Below, one piece after another: positions 34,135 through 47,100 of a DNA stretch of 64,000 bases. The stretch lies in contig CM046343.1 of NCBI GenBank assembly GCA_025403435.1, positions 30,352,930-30,416,929 of the forward strand. Reading direction: 5' to 3'. A program made the position numbers and the translations under genes. How positions within the stretch are numbered: the stretch's first letter is position 1; each line of letters starts with the position of its first letter. The notes beneath the pieces were generated by a model that had not been told where the DNA came from, searched no databases, and worked only from the letters and a program-made list of their open reading frames with translations. This DNA is from Artocarpus heterophyllus (taxonomy: Eukaryota > Streptophyta > Magnoliopsida > Rosales > Moraceae).

Positions 34135-36659
34135 AGAGAGAGAGAAAATAAGATAAAGGAAACGGAACTGAAAAGAAATAGGTAGTTTTCATAAAATACT
34201 CGTAACAAATACACTTCTTACATAGTATTTACCATTTTTTTAATTGTAAATAAGAAATATAGATTACAGGGATGAAAAGGCCCTAATATAAAACATACGA
34301 ATTAAAAAAAAAAAAAAACTTGAGTTTTATTTTTTAAAATGTAAAATATTTTTTAATTTTTTTTCTCAAGAAGTAATATTTTTTAGATATAAATTCTGGA
34401 CTAACATTTAGATGTGTAGTTAAAGTATTAATTTGAACATAATATCCAATCTAAAATTGTGTTTGAATGAGTATTGAAAACTCTAGTTTAAAACATAAAA
34501 AAATTTATTTAATTAAAGAATAAAAATAAAATATGTAAAAAGAAGTTATTTAATAAAAAATAATATAAAATAATAGTGTTAAATTATAAATACAAATACA
34601 TATGAGTGAAATCACTATTCAATATTTATTCGAAATATTAAAATGTAAGGAAGGTTTGAACTCTCAGTTGGATAGTCTGACTCATTTAGAACTGTCAATT
34701 TTGTTCGAATTAAATGCTTCACCAAACACCAATTTAAACTATGATGTCATTCAAAGTGAGTCGAAGTGGACTGAACCAGTCAAACAAACAAGGTATTGCT
34801 TTTTATAAAAAAAAAACAAAACAAAAAACAACCGTTCAAATAGTTTAATGGTCTAAACTATTTTCTCAGTTATAAACAGTATAAAACTCTCATATGCTAT
34901 AGTAATAATAAAAAAATCGCTATAGTATAAAGCTCTTACATGCTACAATAAAAATAATTCTAATCAACAGTTTTAATTACTCTGTCAAATACTCTGGTTT
35001 GTAGGGAAAAAAAATGCCAAAGCAAAAACATCCAAATTTACTCTTTATCCATGGTGCCCTTTTTATGTAGTTTTCGTTTTTTAATGATCTCATCATTTTT
35101 AAGATTCTACTGATCTTTCTCTCCGGTTGTTTACTTTCCACTTTCCAGGTACACGTATTTAATCGATTTTAACCTTTGTTGTCGTTTTCTCGTCAAGGCG
35201 TACATGATTTATGTTTCGCTGTTGTTTCTCAAAATCCTCGTGTTTGTTTTGTTTCTATGGTTAATGTTCAGTTATGATGTGTTTGTGACACACAGTGATA
35301 GTCGTCGATTTTATTAATTCGTGTTGTTTTAGATACGAGCTTTTGACTCTCAGTTTTTTCTTGTTGTTGTTGTTGTTTTTGTTTTGATTTTCATTAAAGA
35401 GTTGTTTGTTTATAGATTCTTACTTATTACCTTTATTCTACCTTTTTTTTTAAAGGATACCTATAGATCTTAAGCTCGATTGTCGTTTTCTTCAAAATCA
35501 AGTACCGATGTTTCTTTTTGTTGTCGTTTCCTAGTCTCTATATCGTTTTCTTTCGGTTGTCGTTCTTCATAAGTATTTTGGCAAAATCAGCTCTGATTAA
35601 AACTTTTAATTACTACGGTATAAACTCTCATATGTGTGAGTGATAAAAAAATGAACTATAATGTACAGCTTCAATGTTATAATTTTTCGTTTAAAGGTTT
35701 CAATTTTAACCATACTTCTTAAATATCCTATTTGTTTGGTCATCGCTTTTGAAGTTAATAATTTTTTCCACGTGGTAGTCAATTTTTCTTCCTTTTTCTT
35801 TCTTTTTCTAGTAATTTGCTTCCTTTTTATGTGGGCGACTTTTTCATGTCGTTGTAAGCTTTTTTTAATTATTATTTTTGGACATGTTATGTTTTAATTG
35901 TTTTCTTTTAGTTGTTTAGAGTGTTAATTAGAACAAAAAATGAGAACCAATTTATAATAGCATTTAAAAGCTTTATATTGTAGTGTATTTTTGTTTTACA
36001 TTATAATAACTTTACATTATAACATAACAGTTAGAATTATTGCTTTACTTGAGAAGCAAGTTTCAGTGTAAAGATCTCGCATACTATAATAGTTTGCTAC
36101 AAGGTCTTATATGCTACGGCGTTTAAATTCTAACCGATTTCTAAAACAAACTTTATATACTCTATGGGTATGTTTGGTTGAATATTCAAATCAAGGTTTG
36201 AATCATTTTGCTACAGTATTTTCTCTCATAAAAATTTAAATTTTCATTTAAATACTCTACTCAAATACTCGAACCAAACGGGCCTATATAGTTAGAACGA
36301 TTTGCCCAACGCTATCTTAATGTTCATGGTCGTCTTCAGTTACTTGTCGTCTGACCTTTGTTGTCGTTTTTAAATTACTGTCGTTTTGATTTTTTTTTTT
36401 AATTATTATTTTTTCACTCGGTTTGCAAATCTTGCTGCTCCTCTGCAAACGTCGCGAGACCAAGCGACCTGGATGAAGCTTTGCAAACCCATCCAGTTCT
36501 AGCAATCCCGGGCGACCGTTGCTTTTAAGAAGTGAACCCACAATAATTCAGCTCAGGACCGAAATCTCCATCACAAATTATACTACCCAAAAATGCAATT
36601 ACCAGAACTCTAAACAAGTTACAAAAAAAAAAAAAAAAAAAAAACCAACGTTGAAGACG
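34135..36659. other. Spacer with TGTCGTTTTC-rich tract A and MITE-like repeats
   Basis: No gene supported. MITE-like copies lie near 34831-35000 (ATAAAACTCTCATATGCTAT, TATAGTATAAAGCTCTTACA), 35600-35690 and 35930-36150. Between and after them the DNA is T-rich and repeats the word GTCGTTTTC and close variants (35181, 35482, 35523, 35542, 35557, 36362, 36380). A matching arrangement lies downstream of the transporter gene (40410-42260). Confidence 0.55.
36623..36644 (+). repeat. A-tract in the transporter 5'UTR
   Basis: A run of about 22 A bases ends 15 bases before the transporter start codon at 36660. Unusual so close to an ATG; it may be polymorphic in length. Confidence 0.7.
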
Positions 36660-39600
36660 ATGCAGTGGTACTTCGTTGCGGCTTTACTCACCATTCTCAC
36701 CAGTTCTCAGGTCAGTGAAAAAGGAAAAGAGAAACAAACCCCATTTACTCTTTATGTTATTCTTTCTTAAGCTTCAAATCCAAAAGCGCGTGGCAATTAT
36801 TTTACTTCTTTTTCGCTTGCCAATTCGATAGATCTCTTTGGTTTTCTGCTCTGGAAGTATGAATCAGAGTAAAAGGAGATATGGGTTTTGATAGATGTTT
36901 ATGGAAATATTGAAATCATTTCGGTTTTCGAGTGACCCCACATCAAATCAGTTAGTTTCTGTTGATTTTTCAATTTCTAGTTGTTGTCCTAATTAAGTTT
37001 CTACTGAAAAATTCTCTGTCTCATGAATTTGACAATGGCAGGTTAAAATTTCCCAATTGTATTAAACCCTCTGAATTATTAATGTAATTCATTATTATTG
37101 TCTATTCTTGCTTATTTTGAGTGAAAAAGCTGGTGATTTGACATGATTGATAGAAATGTAATCAAAATCTTGAGTGTGCGGTGAATTATAGTCACAATTT
37201 TTGCGTAGTTAAGAAGCTCTGCTGAAGAACAAAGTAATATACTTTTTAATAAAGCTTGCAAACTTTATATCGAGGTTCTATTCATGAAAATGATTTTTAT
37301 TTTTATAGCAAGTAGTAAAATTAGTTGAACTTGTATTTCATGTATCTCCTTAGATATTTTATTTTAGAAAGTTAGAGAGAGACAACTCTTTGCTTGGATG
37401 GCACTCCGTCGCTTAATGTGCAAATTAAACTCTCAGTTCATCCTTAAGATTTGTAAGTAAATGTTGGAGTATGTTTTCGTTTGTAACTGTTATTGAAGAG
37501 GGTATGTCAGGAATGGAAACTGTTTTGATGAAGTTTGTGGATTTTGTTTCTTGCCTAAGAGAGATTCAGATTACTTGATTGTTCATTTAATGCGAAGAAT
37601 TAATATTCACCCTGCTGGAATTTTTCAGGGAATACTAACAACACTCTCCCAAACTAATGGCAAGTATATGTATGACTATGCAACTGTTCCATTTCTTGCA
37701 GAAGTGTTCAAGGTACTTCGCTTTAGTTCCCTTCATTTACACATTGTTTGGCAAGTAAACTACTCGAATTTTGTGCAGGTTCTCTGGCCATTAAATGAAT
37801 TTGTAACCTTTTCTTTTCTTTTCTTTTCATTTCCCCATATATATTTCCTTCAAAGCTACTGATTCTTTTTCCCCCCCGGAACTTCAGCTAGTAGTTTCTA
37901 GTATACTTCTTTGGAGAGAATGTAAAGCATCACCTTCAATACGGATGACTACGGATTGGAAGAGCATGCGCCTATATCCTATTCCCTCAGTTATATATCT
38001 AATTCACAACAATGTTCAGTTTGCTACTCTTGTTTATGTTGATACATCCACATATCAGATAATGGGCAATCTGAAGATTGTTACCACTGGTATCTTGTTC
38101 AGGTACCTGCTTTATTAGTTTTATAGGGGACAAAAGTTCTTAAGTAGAATCCAGTTTGTTACTGCTTTCTCTTTTTGCATTCTGTTCGACTTCGACTTGC
38201 ATTGCTGTTTTCAATATTCAGCTCTGTACTTTTGAAGGCTATTCCTGAAGAGGAAGCTGTCTAATCTGCAATGGATGGCAATCATGTTATTAGCTGTTGG
38301 AACAACCACAAGTCAGGTGATTTCAAAAACTATTCTGCATCGCATTGGAAATAGGCCCGCCCACCCCCCCACTACCACTTTCTGGACTTCCATTGTTGCC
38401 TGCAACTCATGACTTTGTTTTTTGAGCCCTTTTTTTTTTTTTGGTAAAAAGAGCTCCAATATGTGGTGGTTGGAGTATTTTTTCTTTATACTTGGATAGT
38501 AACACCGAGCTTTGAGTATAAGTTCCTATGTACCCCTGCATAAACCTTGACAAGTTCTTATGCTAGATCTGGATATCGGGGGCTCAGAGCTAACATTTAA
38601 TGATTATTCTTTGATTTTCTTTTCCATTTAATCAGTCAATGTGACTTCCATCTACTTTAAGATTTTATAAACTTGTGTAAGGAATGCTCATTTGGTCAGT
38701 ACTTCATCCATTTATAGGTTAAAGGCTGTGGAGAAGCGTCATGCGATTCTTTATTCTCAGCACCAATTCAAGGGTATATGTTGGGTATCTTATCTGCTTG
38801 TCTTTCTGCATTGGCCGGTGTTTACACAGAGTTTTTGATGAAGAAGAACAATGATAACTTGTACTGGCAGAATGTCCAATTGTATACGTAGGTATCTTTT
38901 CTTTACAATGCAATAATACAGAATTGTTTTACTTGTGATATTTCTGATAGTTTTTGTTAAGATACTTTCACTGATGCCGATTTCCTTTCACACAATATTT
39001 GTTTGTGATTTTCCTTTTCTGCTTTATTGTTCAAGCATTTAATTATTCTTATAGAGCCATTCCCTGTATCTGCAATATTTCCTACAATGTTGATTTTCAC
39101 AGGTTTGGGACAATTTTCAACATGGCACGACTTCTCTTTGACGATTTCAGGCGTGGATTTGAGAATGGACCCTGGTGGCAGCGCCTTTTCTATGGATACA
39201 CACTTACAACTTGGATGGTGGTCTTAAATCTTGGATCAACTGGCTTGTTGGTCTCTTGGTTGATGAAATATGCTGACAATATTGTTAAGGTAAAAGATTG
39301 CAAGGCAGCCTGTGTTTTGAACATTTTAGTTTCTTTCTTCTCTTCCACTTATTGGTAACCTTTTGATTTTACCTATCCAGTATAGTATGTTATGGATATA
39401 CTTAAATTCATAGAATTCTCAAACTGTTATTTTCAGCAATTATGCTTCAAAGTTTAAATGTTAAACAGAACTAAATGGTTGATAAGTATAAGCACATCTT
39501 TCAAATGTCATCTACTTGCGAAATTTTCTCACAAGAGCTAAGATTCACCACAATACAAAATTACAAATATACCCTCACAAGTGCCCAGGCTCTGGAGAAG

Positions 39601-39959
39601 AGTACCAACGCCCTTCACTTATATGCGTCATTTCAGGTCTACTCAACATCAATGGCAATGCTGCTGACAATGGTTTTATCTATCTACCTTTTCACCTTCA
39701 AGCCCACATTGCAGGTAGGAAAAAAGAAATCCGTCCACTTGTGAAGAATTGCTCTTGTATAAGTGTGGACATAATCACTAATGATTTTGCGATCTTTTTC
39801 ATCGTCTTGTCGCAGCTTTTCTTGGGAATTATCATCTGCATGATGTCACTACACATGTATTTTGCTCCCCCAAACATGCTCGTAGACATACCGCCTACGG
39901 CTAAAGCTGCTCCTGAGAGTCTAAAAGAAGTTTCTATTGAACGAAGAACAGATTCCTGA
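36660..39959 (+). CDS. Nucleotide-sugar transporter, CMP-sialic acid transporter 1 type
   Basis: Eight exons: 36660-36710, 37629-37712, 37888-38102, 38238-38316, 38718-38887, 39103-39289, 39637-39714 and 39816-39959. They join in frame to 335 residues. The protein is a multi-pass (about ten segments) SLC35A-family antiporter of the Golgi. Conserved stretches include GILTTLSQTNGKY, VDTSTYQIMGNLKIVTTG, AGVYTEFLMKKNND..WQN, and SMAMLLTMVLSIYLF. Plants lack appreciable sialic acid, and family members have been tied to UDP-galactose or CMP-sugar (Kdo) transport. The substrate cannot be read from sequence. The donor of exon 5 is the GTAGG at 38888; using the next GT would create a stop. All exons are open and the length fits the Arabidopsis relative (~340). 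Flanked on both sides by repeat-rich DNA. Confidence 0.93.
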
Positions 39960-42900
39960 TGCGAACTCCTCAACAAGAGATGGATACTATTTTCGAAATA
40001 TGTGAAAGGAAGTTGACCACAGTGGCAGTCCCTGGAACATTTGCAGTGGCTGCATCCATAGTGTGTGTCAAGACAAATTCATTCTGAGGAATTCCAAGTG
40101 TTCTCCTTTGGTGGCGCAACAATTGTTCTGGAAAAGAGAATAATCGAGTCTAGCTGGCGTTTTTCCTGCTTGCTTATGTGATCACATGAAACAGATTTGA
40201 TATTATTATATTCTTTCTTTTAGGAATATTTGGTCATGATTTTGTGTCTTAGCTCCTTTAACAATGTATTATGAGTAGTATACCGTTGGTACCTGCCCTC
40301 AAAGATATGTTAATGAAAAGTGCCATTGAAATTATGCTTAGATAATGGCCTTCATTAAAATTGCCAATATAATATTATATATACAAAGATGTTTTCGAAA
40401 AAATCAGTTCTAAAAAAACTTTTGGTTGCTAGAGTATGAAGCTCACAAATACTATAGTGATTTTAAAAAAAGAGTGAGTTACGGTGTAAAGCTCTTATAT
40501 GCTACAGTTTTTAGTTCTAACCATACTTTTCAAACACTCAAAGAATCATCTTTAATTGGATTCTTCTTCAAATTATTATATTATTTCTGTCTTCTTGTTT
40601 GACAAGTTATTTTCATTTTTAAACTTAATTTTCTGGCCGTCGCAATTGTTGTCGTTTAAGGTAGTAGTTATTTTTAGGTGATTCTGTCGTTTTTTATGGA
40701 TATCGGTGCTTTTCAAGAGTTAGTATTGTTTTTTAATTGTAATTTTTTTAAAAAAATTTCTCTTGCCCATCCGGGCTCCTGTTTTTCATTGTCTGGTTGA
40801 CAAAATTTGCTTCCGTTTTTCTAATTTATAGATTTTTTCTGATATTTTATTATTCTATATATTTTTATGTCGTATACCAAGTTATCAACTCTGTTTTTCA
40901 ACTTTTAATTATACTCCTGGCCTCTAACTTCTACGTGGCCTTTGTTGTGATCTTTTTTTTGACGCTTTTGTCGTTTTCACTTGATTGTATCCGTAATATG
41001 TTATCGATTTTGAAAGACCAATTGTCGTTTTCTGGTGGTGAAAATACCGTCACGCTTGAAAATAACGTGCTATTCGTTTAGATTAATAATCGTTTTTATA
41101 TTTTGTTGTCGTTTATTGAGATTGAACGGCGGACTTCACATTTCTTTTGTTGTTTGGTTTTTCCTCATTTTTCAGTTGCCGTCGCTTCCAGTGGCTACTT
41201 TTGTGATATGATCGATTTCTGTCACCATTGTCGTTTTCTAATTTTCTGCCTTTTTTAGGCAGTTTTGGTTTCTGACGTGTCGTTTCCTAAACTGTTGCGG
41301 TTTCAAAACACTCCAACTTGCTTCGTGTTTTAATTATGTCATGTTCGGTCTTAATTGCCGAGTTGTATGTTGTTTGGTGGTTTCAAAGATTACAGTTGTT
41401 GTCGTTTTTGAATTTACTGTGGTTCCTAGTCTTTAAAATACATATACTTTGTCGTTCTTTTCACAAATTGTCGTTTTCATTGTTGTGTCGTTATCATTTT
41501 TTTATCTACTCATTTTCTATCGTGATTGCGGTCGTTGTGTTTAGTTGCGCCGTTTTTATGTGGTTCTCCTTTTTCCTGAGCTTGTCGTCTTTATTTCTAT
41601 ATGTTGACGTTTCCAAGTACTTGTCAATTTGAACCCTGTTGTCGTTTTGTGGTTATTTTCGTGCATCGAAAGCCTTGTGGCTTTCATTTCTCACTTCTGT
41701 TTTTTAGCGAAAGTTGTCGATTTCATTAACTTGTGCTATTTTAAGGTGGCTGTCCCCTCTCACGAGCTTTTTCGTCTTCGATTTGTGGATGTTTTATAGG
41801 ATATTTAACATGATGCTTAGAACCATTGGTTAACACTATAAATATTGTAGTATATGAGAGTTTTATACTATAGTAACTTTTTTACATTTAGTATAACATG
41901 TAAGAACTTTGCATTGTTTTTAACTAAAAAGTTGGTTAAAACCAACTAATACTAAACAGGCTATTAAAATACAACTAGTTGTGCCCTTTTTTTTTTTTTT
42001 TTTGTTTTTGGGTGCGCATAGATTTTAAGCTCCGCTCAAATTTTTTGAAATTACTGCTGTTTCCTTTTCATGATATAATAGCTTTTTAGTTATTGATGTT
42101 TTACATGGTTTTTTGTGTTCTGTTGTCTTTTTTTTTGCGTCGTGTTTAAGGGTCCCTTTTTTTCATGTCGTTTCTTACGTCTTCCTTTTTAAGATGTGTC
42201 GTTTTCACGCTTTTGTTGTTTCTCAATCTGGTTCAAATCGTCGTTTTTGGGTACTCTATTGTTTTGGACGTTAAAATCTCATCAAATTTCATTAAATTTA
42301 CATGATTTTTATAAGAACTTCCATACCATCGAATTCTTTTATACCGTACGTATTATGAGTTTTTTTTTTTTTAATTCACAAAGTAAAGAATTTAAGAAAG
42401 TGGGATGAGGAGGGTCTCAACTTAATGGATGGCAAGGAGAAAAACAAAAAGAGACGTAAAAAAGCAATGCGCAGTAGCTGCTAAGTACTAGGAAGTGGGC
42501 ACTTAATCAATTATTTTTGTAAATATGGCCTCTGGCAAATTGGCCGGGATGAAGCTTTTTCTTCTTCTTCTAAGCTGGGAAAGCATTGCTTCAGTGAATC
42601 AGAAACGTTAGCACAAAAAATGAGGCTCCAATCAAAATATTCAAAGGACACCAACGGGAGAATGATGGAGCTTTGATAAATATCTACAATTATGTCTTCA
42701 TCATTGAGGATGATCTTCTACAAACAAGATTCCCGTTGATCATGATGTCTATTAAGAGCTTGTTAAATTTTTTTTTTTTTTTTTTCTGGCTTCCTAGATC
42801 TAAATGTGCTTTTGGATGTGTTGAATGAAGAATTTTGACTCTTCTCGAGAGTTTCTAATCGAGTTTACAAAGCTCTTTTGAATAGACTTTAATAAGGTAT

Positions 42901-43795
42901 TTGGTGTTATTAGTTTTAACTAAAGCTTTTGATTGCTGCAAGGTAAACTTTTTACATTCTACAGTACAAAAAAAAAATAAAAGAGTTACAACGTAAAACT
43001 ATCACATATTACAAGCATTTAATTAAAATTGACTCAAACTCAAACACCTTATAAAATTTGTGTTCAAAACAAATGAGCATTAAGAACGTTTTATATTTGC
43101 TTATAGTAAAAGAAGAAGTGCAACAAATGTAAGTCAAAAATTAAACATTTAACTTCTCAAAACTGCTATGAAGTGCATTAGTTTCTATTTAGCGTACTTT
43201 TATTCACTTTTAATTTGGTTATGCCGTTTTTATACACACCACTTGTGTCGTGTTATTTGCAAATTAAAGAACTTTTAAGACCTCTAAAACCCATATCAAA
43301 CTGGTCCCCAATTGAGACTTAGTTATAAAAAGATCTAAAAATCTTTTTTCTTTTCATAGAATTATAACCTCGCTACTCATAAAACTGTATGTTTCAATCT
43401 AGTATGTAGTATACTTTTTATGAGGTTATAATTCCATAGAATTAGATACTAAAAGATCCAAGTAAAAGGCTAGTATAAGCAACTAACTTGACAATTTCAT
43501 TCCAGTTTGATGACTAGAAAGATCTGGAAGAGGGGCAAGCCAATAAGGTATCTAAATCCTCAATCATAATTATAACCCAAACATTCATTTTTTAATTGTA
43601 AAAAATCTTCGGCCCTTTATTTTCTCATGGGCAACTTTCAACTTCAATCTTTAATTGCAAGGAATTGTAACTTTCTAATGACTCGCACATTACAATAAAT
43701 ACTTGGTTGGTAACATAACCCATATCCAAAATGCTTCGCTTTCTAGAAATAAATGTACCCTTTTATTGTTTTCTTTTCTAGCAAGTACTCGAATA

Positions 43796-43796
<1 letters not shown>
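39960..43796. other. Spacer with TGTCGTTTTC-rich tract B and MITE-like repeats
   Basis: No gene supported. It starts with the transporter 3'UTR. MITE-like copies lie at about 40410-40545, 41815-41965 and 42894-43052. Between the first two, and on to 42260, the word GTCGTTTTC and variants recur some 18 times (for example near 40650, 40683, 40969, 41025, 41108, 41229, 41400, 41469, 41640, 42198). Open frames here are long T-rich runs giving Phe/Val/Leu-rich peptides with no homology that I recognise. Confidence 0.55.
42894..43052. mobile_element. MITE-like palindromic repeat, clear copy
   Basis: Bounded by AAGGTATTTGGTGTTATTAG and its partner ending CTCAAACACCTTAT, an inverted pair. The core has GTAAACTTTTTACATTCTAC and TTACAACGTAAAACTATC. 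About 159 bp. Same family as 19698-19844. Confidence 0.6.
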
Positions 43797-43832
<36 letters not shown>

Positions 43833-43852
43833 ATATGGGTGTCTATAAAAAG
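43797..43852 (+). promoter_or_regulatory. CT microsatellite and TATA box of the small gene
   Basis: A (CT)n run at 43797-43832 is followed by TATAAAAAG at 43844-43852. That places transcription start near 43875, about 45 bases before the ATG at 43923. TC-rich tracts next to TATA boxes are common in plant core promoters. Confidence 0.6.
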
Positions 43853-43922
43853 GGGGAGGTTTTGCAGTCCTTTGGCTCAAGAAAAGAAAAAGAAAAGAAA
43901 AAAGGAAAGGGTGAACAAAACA

Positions 43923-44192
43923 ATGAGTGGAAGTAGCATTACAAACACTGCCTATACAGTCCAAGGATTGAAATTACCAAATGGAAATCTTTTGGGCAAG
44001 AATAATGAGAAGCCTTGTCACTTCCAAATGCCTCTTCACTACCCAAAATACAAGAGGAGCGACTACGAGACCATGCCCGAGTGGAGACTCGACTGCCTCT
44101 TGAGAGAATATGGTTTGCCCATCATTGGTGCTGTGGAGGAGAAGAGGAAGTTTGCCATGGGAGCTTTTCTTTGGCCTTCTCATGATGACTAA
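43923..44192 (+). CDS. Small conserved plant protein, 89 aa (DUF7722-like)
   Basis: A single-exon frame from ATG 43923 to TAA 44190-44192. An in-frame upstream ATG (43839) lies before the TATA box and is not used. The N-terminal 30 residues look disordered. The C-terminal half is compact, with FQMPLHYPKYKRSDYETMPE, WRLDCLLREYGLP and a closing KFAMGAFLWP. This pattern matches a family of small plant proteins of unknown function (I recall it as DUF7722; not checked). No signal peptide or membrane segment. TATA box and leader spacing support real expression. Function unknown. Confidence 0.8.
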   Translation: MSGSSITNTAYTVQGLKLPNGNLLGKNNEKPCHFQMPLHYPKYKRSDYETMPEWRLDCLLREYGLPIIGAVEEKRKFAMGAFLWPSHDD

Positions 44193-47100
44193 TTAGTAAA
44201 TTTAAGCTCTCATATATAAAAGATATTCTATGCTCTTTTGTTCTAGGATTTTATATGTAAAAAAATAAGGTGTCCATGTTTATGTTATGGCACTAATGCA
44301 TTACCATATGGTTGTAGTAGTCTCTTGGATTAGTTAAGCAGATCACTAAATAGGAAATTGCCTTCCTTCATGTAGTAATTGCCACTTTTCTTGTCTTTTA
44401 AGGGGCTTTTTTTAATAAAAAAATGGAACGTTATTGACATAAATAGAAGTAATATACTTTCTTTTTTCTTCTCATATTGATTCCGATCATATCTGCTTCA
44501 TTGTTAACCCTTAAAAAGTTGCTTGAATGTGTTTATCTTTTCTGAAATAGTACATACAGAAGGAGATAAAAACAAGGGCTCAGCAGGGAAAAATGAATAT
44601 CTAATATGGATTCTGTTGCTGGTTCAACTGCAGATAAACAAGTGTCTTGAGCCCTTAAACTTTTTCATTCTTTCCCTTTTTATTTATTTGTTGAGAAAAA
44701 AATTTCACCCTTTTGAAAGCAAAGTTAAAACTTGGCAGATTTTACTGACTGAACCATATTCAGATATTTGGCCTGAGAGCGTTACTTGATGCAAAATAAT
44801 CTTTCTTAATTTAAATTAAACGTATAAACGAAATTCATAGACCGTGAAATAATTAAAATTTTGTGTAACCAAACTCTTAGAGAAATTCTATGAAATTCGC
44901 TATTAAAGTCTGTATTTGGAAGAATTCCTTTCACCAATGCATGGAGTACAATATATTTGTGAATTTAAAGCTTCCAGCACTGAAGCTTTGAATTACATTA
45001 AAAAAAAGAATCTGTACTTGCGAAATTTGGATGGTGTGGATCCAAAATTGAACTATACATTTGCAACCGTTAGATGGCGATATTAAACAAGAGTATTGTA
45101 CATGTAGTAAGAGTTTTACGCTATAATATATTTTGACTTTATATTGTATCATATAAAAGGTCTATATTGATTGAGTTAAAACTAATGACTTGCAACTGTT
45201 TTTTTAAAAATTATTATTTATTTTAGAAATTCTCTATTTCCCCAGCAAAAAGAAATCCTCTGTTCCACAAGTTGGATTTGGTTAGAGATCAATCTATTCT
45301 AGTCTCCATGATCGGACATTTTACTATAAACTGACAATTTTTGTCATTTTCTTTTTCGTCTTGACACAATTTTTGGTAACACATCTAGATCGGTTATTCT
45401 TATCTCTAACATATCCTGACATCGAAAACACACGCCTGTTTGTCCTGTTAAGATCAGTTTGATGGCTAAATGGATGAACACCTGGCCTTCTGTATTATAA
45501 AAAGGGGTTGAAATCTAATAAAAAATTGCATTTACAGTTCTATATCAGTTCTTTCTAGTTTGTTAGGTCTCATATTAAATATGAAAATTACATTACCTGT
45601 GACCTCTCCTTTACGGCATAGGCATTAAGACAAGGGAAAATGATATTCTCTTGAGTTTTTATTTATTTATTCATGCCTCTTTTTTTAATTCCTATTTTTA
45701 ATTCCTATGGTCCTGTTTGTTTTTGTTTTTAAAATTTTTAAAAATATTTTTACATATTTTTTGAGGCAAAAATTTTAAAAATACTTTCAACACAATTCTT
45801 AAAAAATTCTTATTTTTTAAAATAAAAATATTTTCATTTATTTTGAAAACAATACCAAATGAACCTTATATTATACATAGACTAAAGGGAATTGATTCCA
45901 TCCTTTTCAATAATCTCTAATCCTAAGCCAATAAATACCACCAACTAAACAAATTGACACATTTTATTTGCCATATTTATGTTACACAATCAACTCTATC
46001 TTGTGCGAAGAATTAGAGAAGCTCAAATTCTTCACCACCCAGAGCAATAAAATTGCAAAAAAAAAAAAAAAAGACCAAAAAAATAAGAAAATGCACAATT
46101 TATGGTGAATTATTTTTAATATGATAGCTCTGTCTACTTTTGGTCTCGCAATAATTCGCTACGATGAAGAAGCAGCGAGAAAATCTGTCTTTTCATCATC
46201 TTGAAACAAGATCAGTAGTGCCTTCTAAGAACTTCTGAAATCTACATGCATTATCATTTTTTATTTTCACGTCTTTTCTTAAATACAAACACAACTTATA
46301 TGGAAGGATAAACTTGTACCACAAGCATAATAGGCTGCAGAATGGCTCATCTTTGGAGCAGCTAGGATATTAAGAAAAGGTCATATGAAATAATTGGAAT
46401 TCTAGGGAACAAGAAAGAAATTATGGGTCTAGATTCAATGCATTGACATGATTGAAATGAAGACAGATTGCTGACATGAATGTGCTGTAACTTGGCTTCA
46501 TTAACTGTTGAGAAAGACAAGCACAGGTTTCAGAGAATGGCCGCTTTTTTTTTTTTTTTTTTGGGTGAACATTCATTTTTTTTTTACCAAGAATGCAGTT
46601 TTGTATCTCTTCTCCTTTCTTGATGCAAAGCTTTAATAAGAAGGGAACTTTGCAAGAAGATGATATTTTAAGTCCTATATTAACATATATATTCAGCAGT
46701 AATAACTTTTTAAAGATCAAACAGAAACACGAACAAAAATGAGCTTTCTAGCCGGAAAATAAAGCCTGTTTGTTTGGAAGGTTCATTGAGTTTGAACCTG
46801 AATTTTGAATTAAGTTGGTGTTTGGTTGGATAATTTTGAAACTAAATTTAAACCCGAAATGGCCTAAACTCAGCTAATTTCAAAAGATTTAAACTCAACA
46901 ACTTCTTTTTTTGACATTTCAGTTTACATGTATTTCCTAAATTTATATCCAAACACAATTTCAGATTTTATTTATTTTTTAAACTTAAAACCAATTGTAT
47001 ATCCAAACATCAATTCAAATTCCAGTTTAAACTAGATTTTTCAAATTTTTTGTCTTAAACCTAAATGTTCAAACCATCATGATTCGAACCCCTACAACGA

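Noticed and set aside
40797..41632. Phe/Val/Leu-rich open frames that look like membrane proteins
   Set aside because: Produced by the T-rich GTCGTTTTC tract; no starts with good context, no splice support, no family resemblance.
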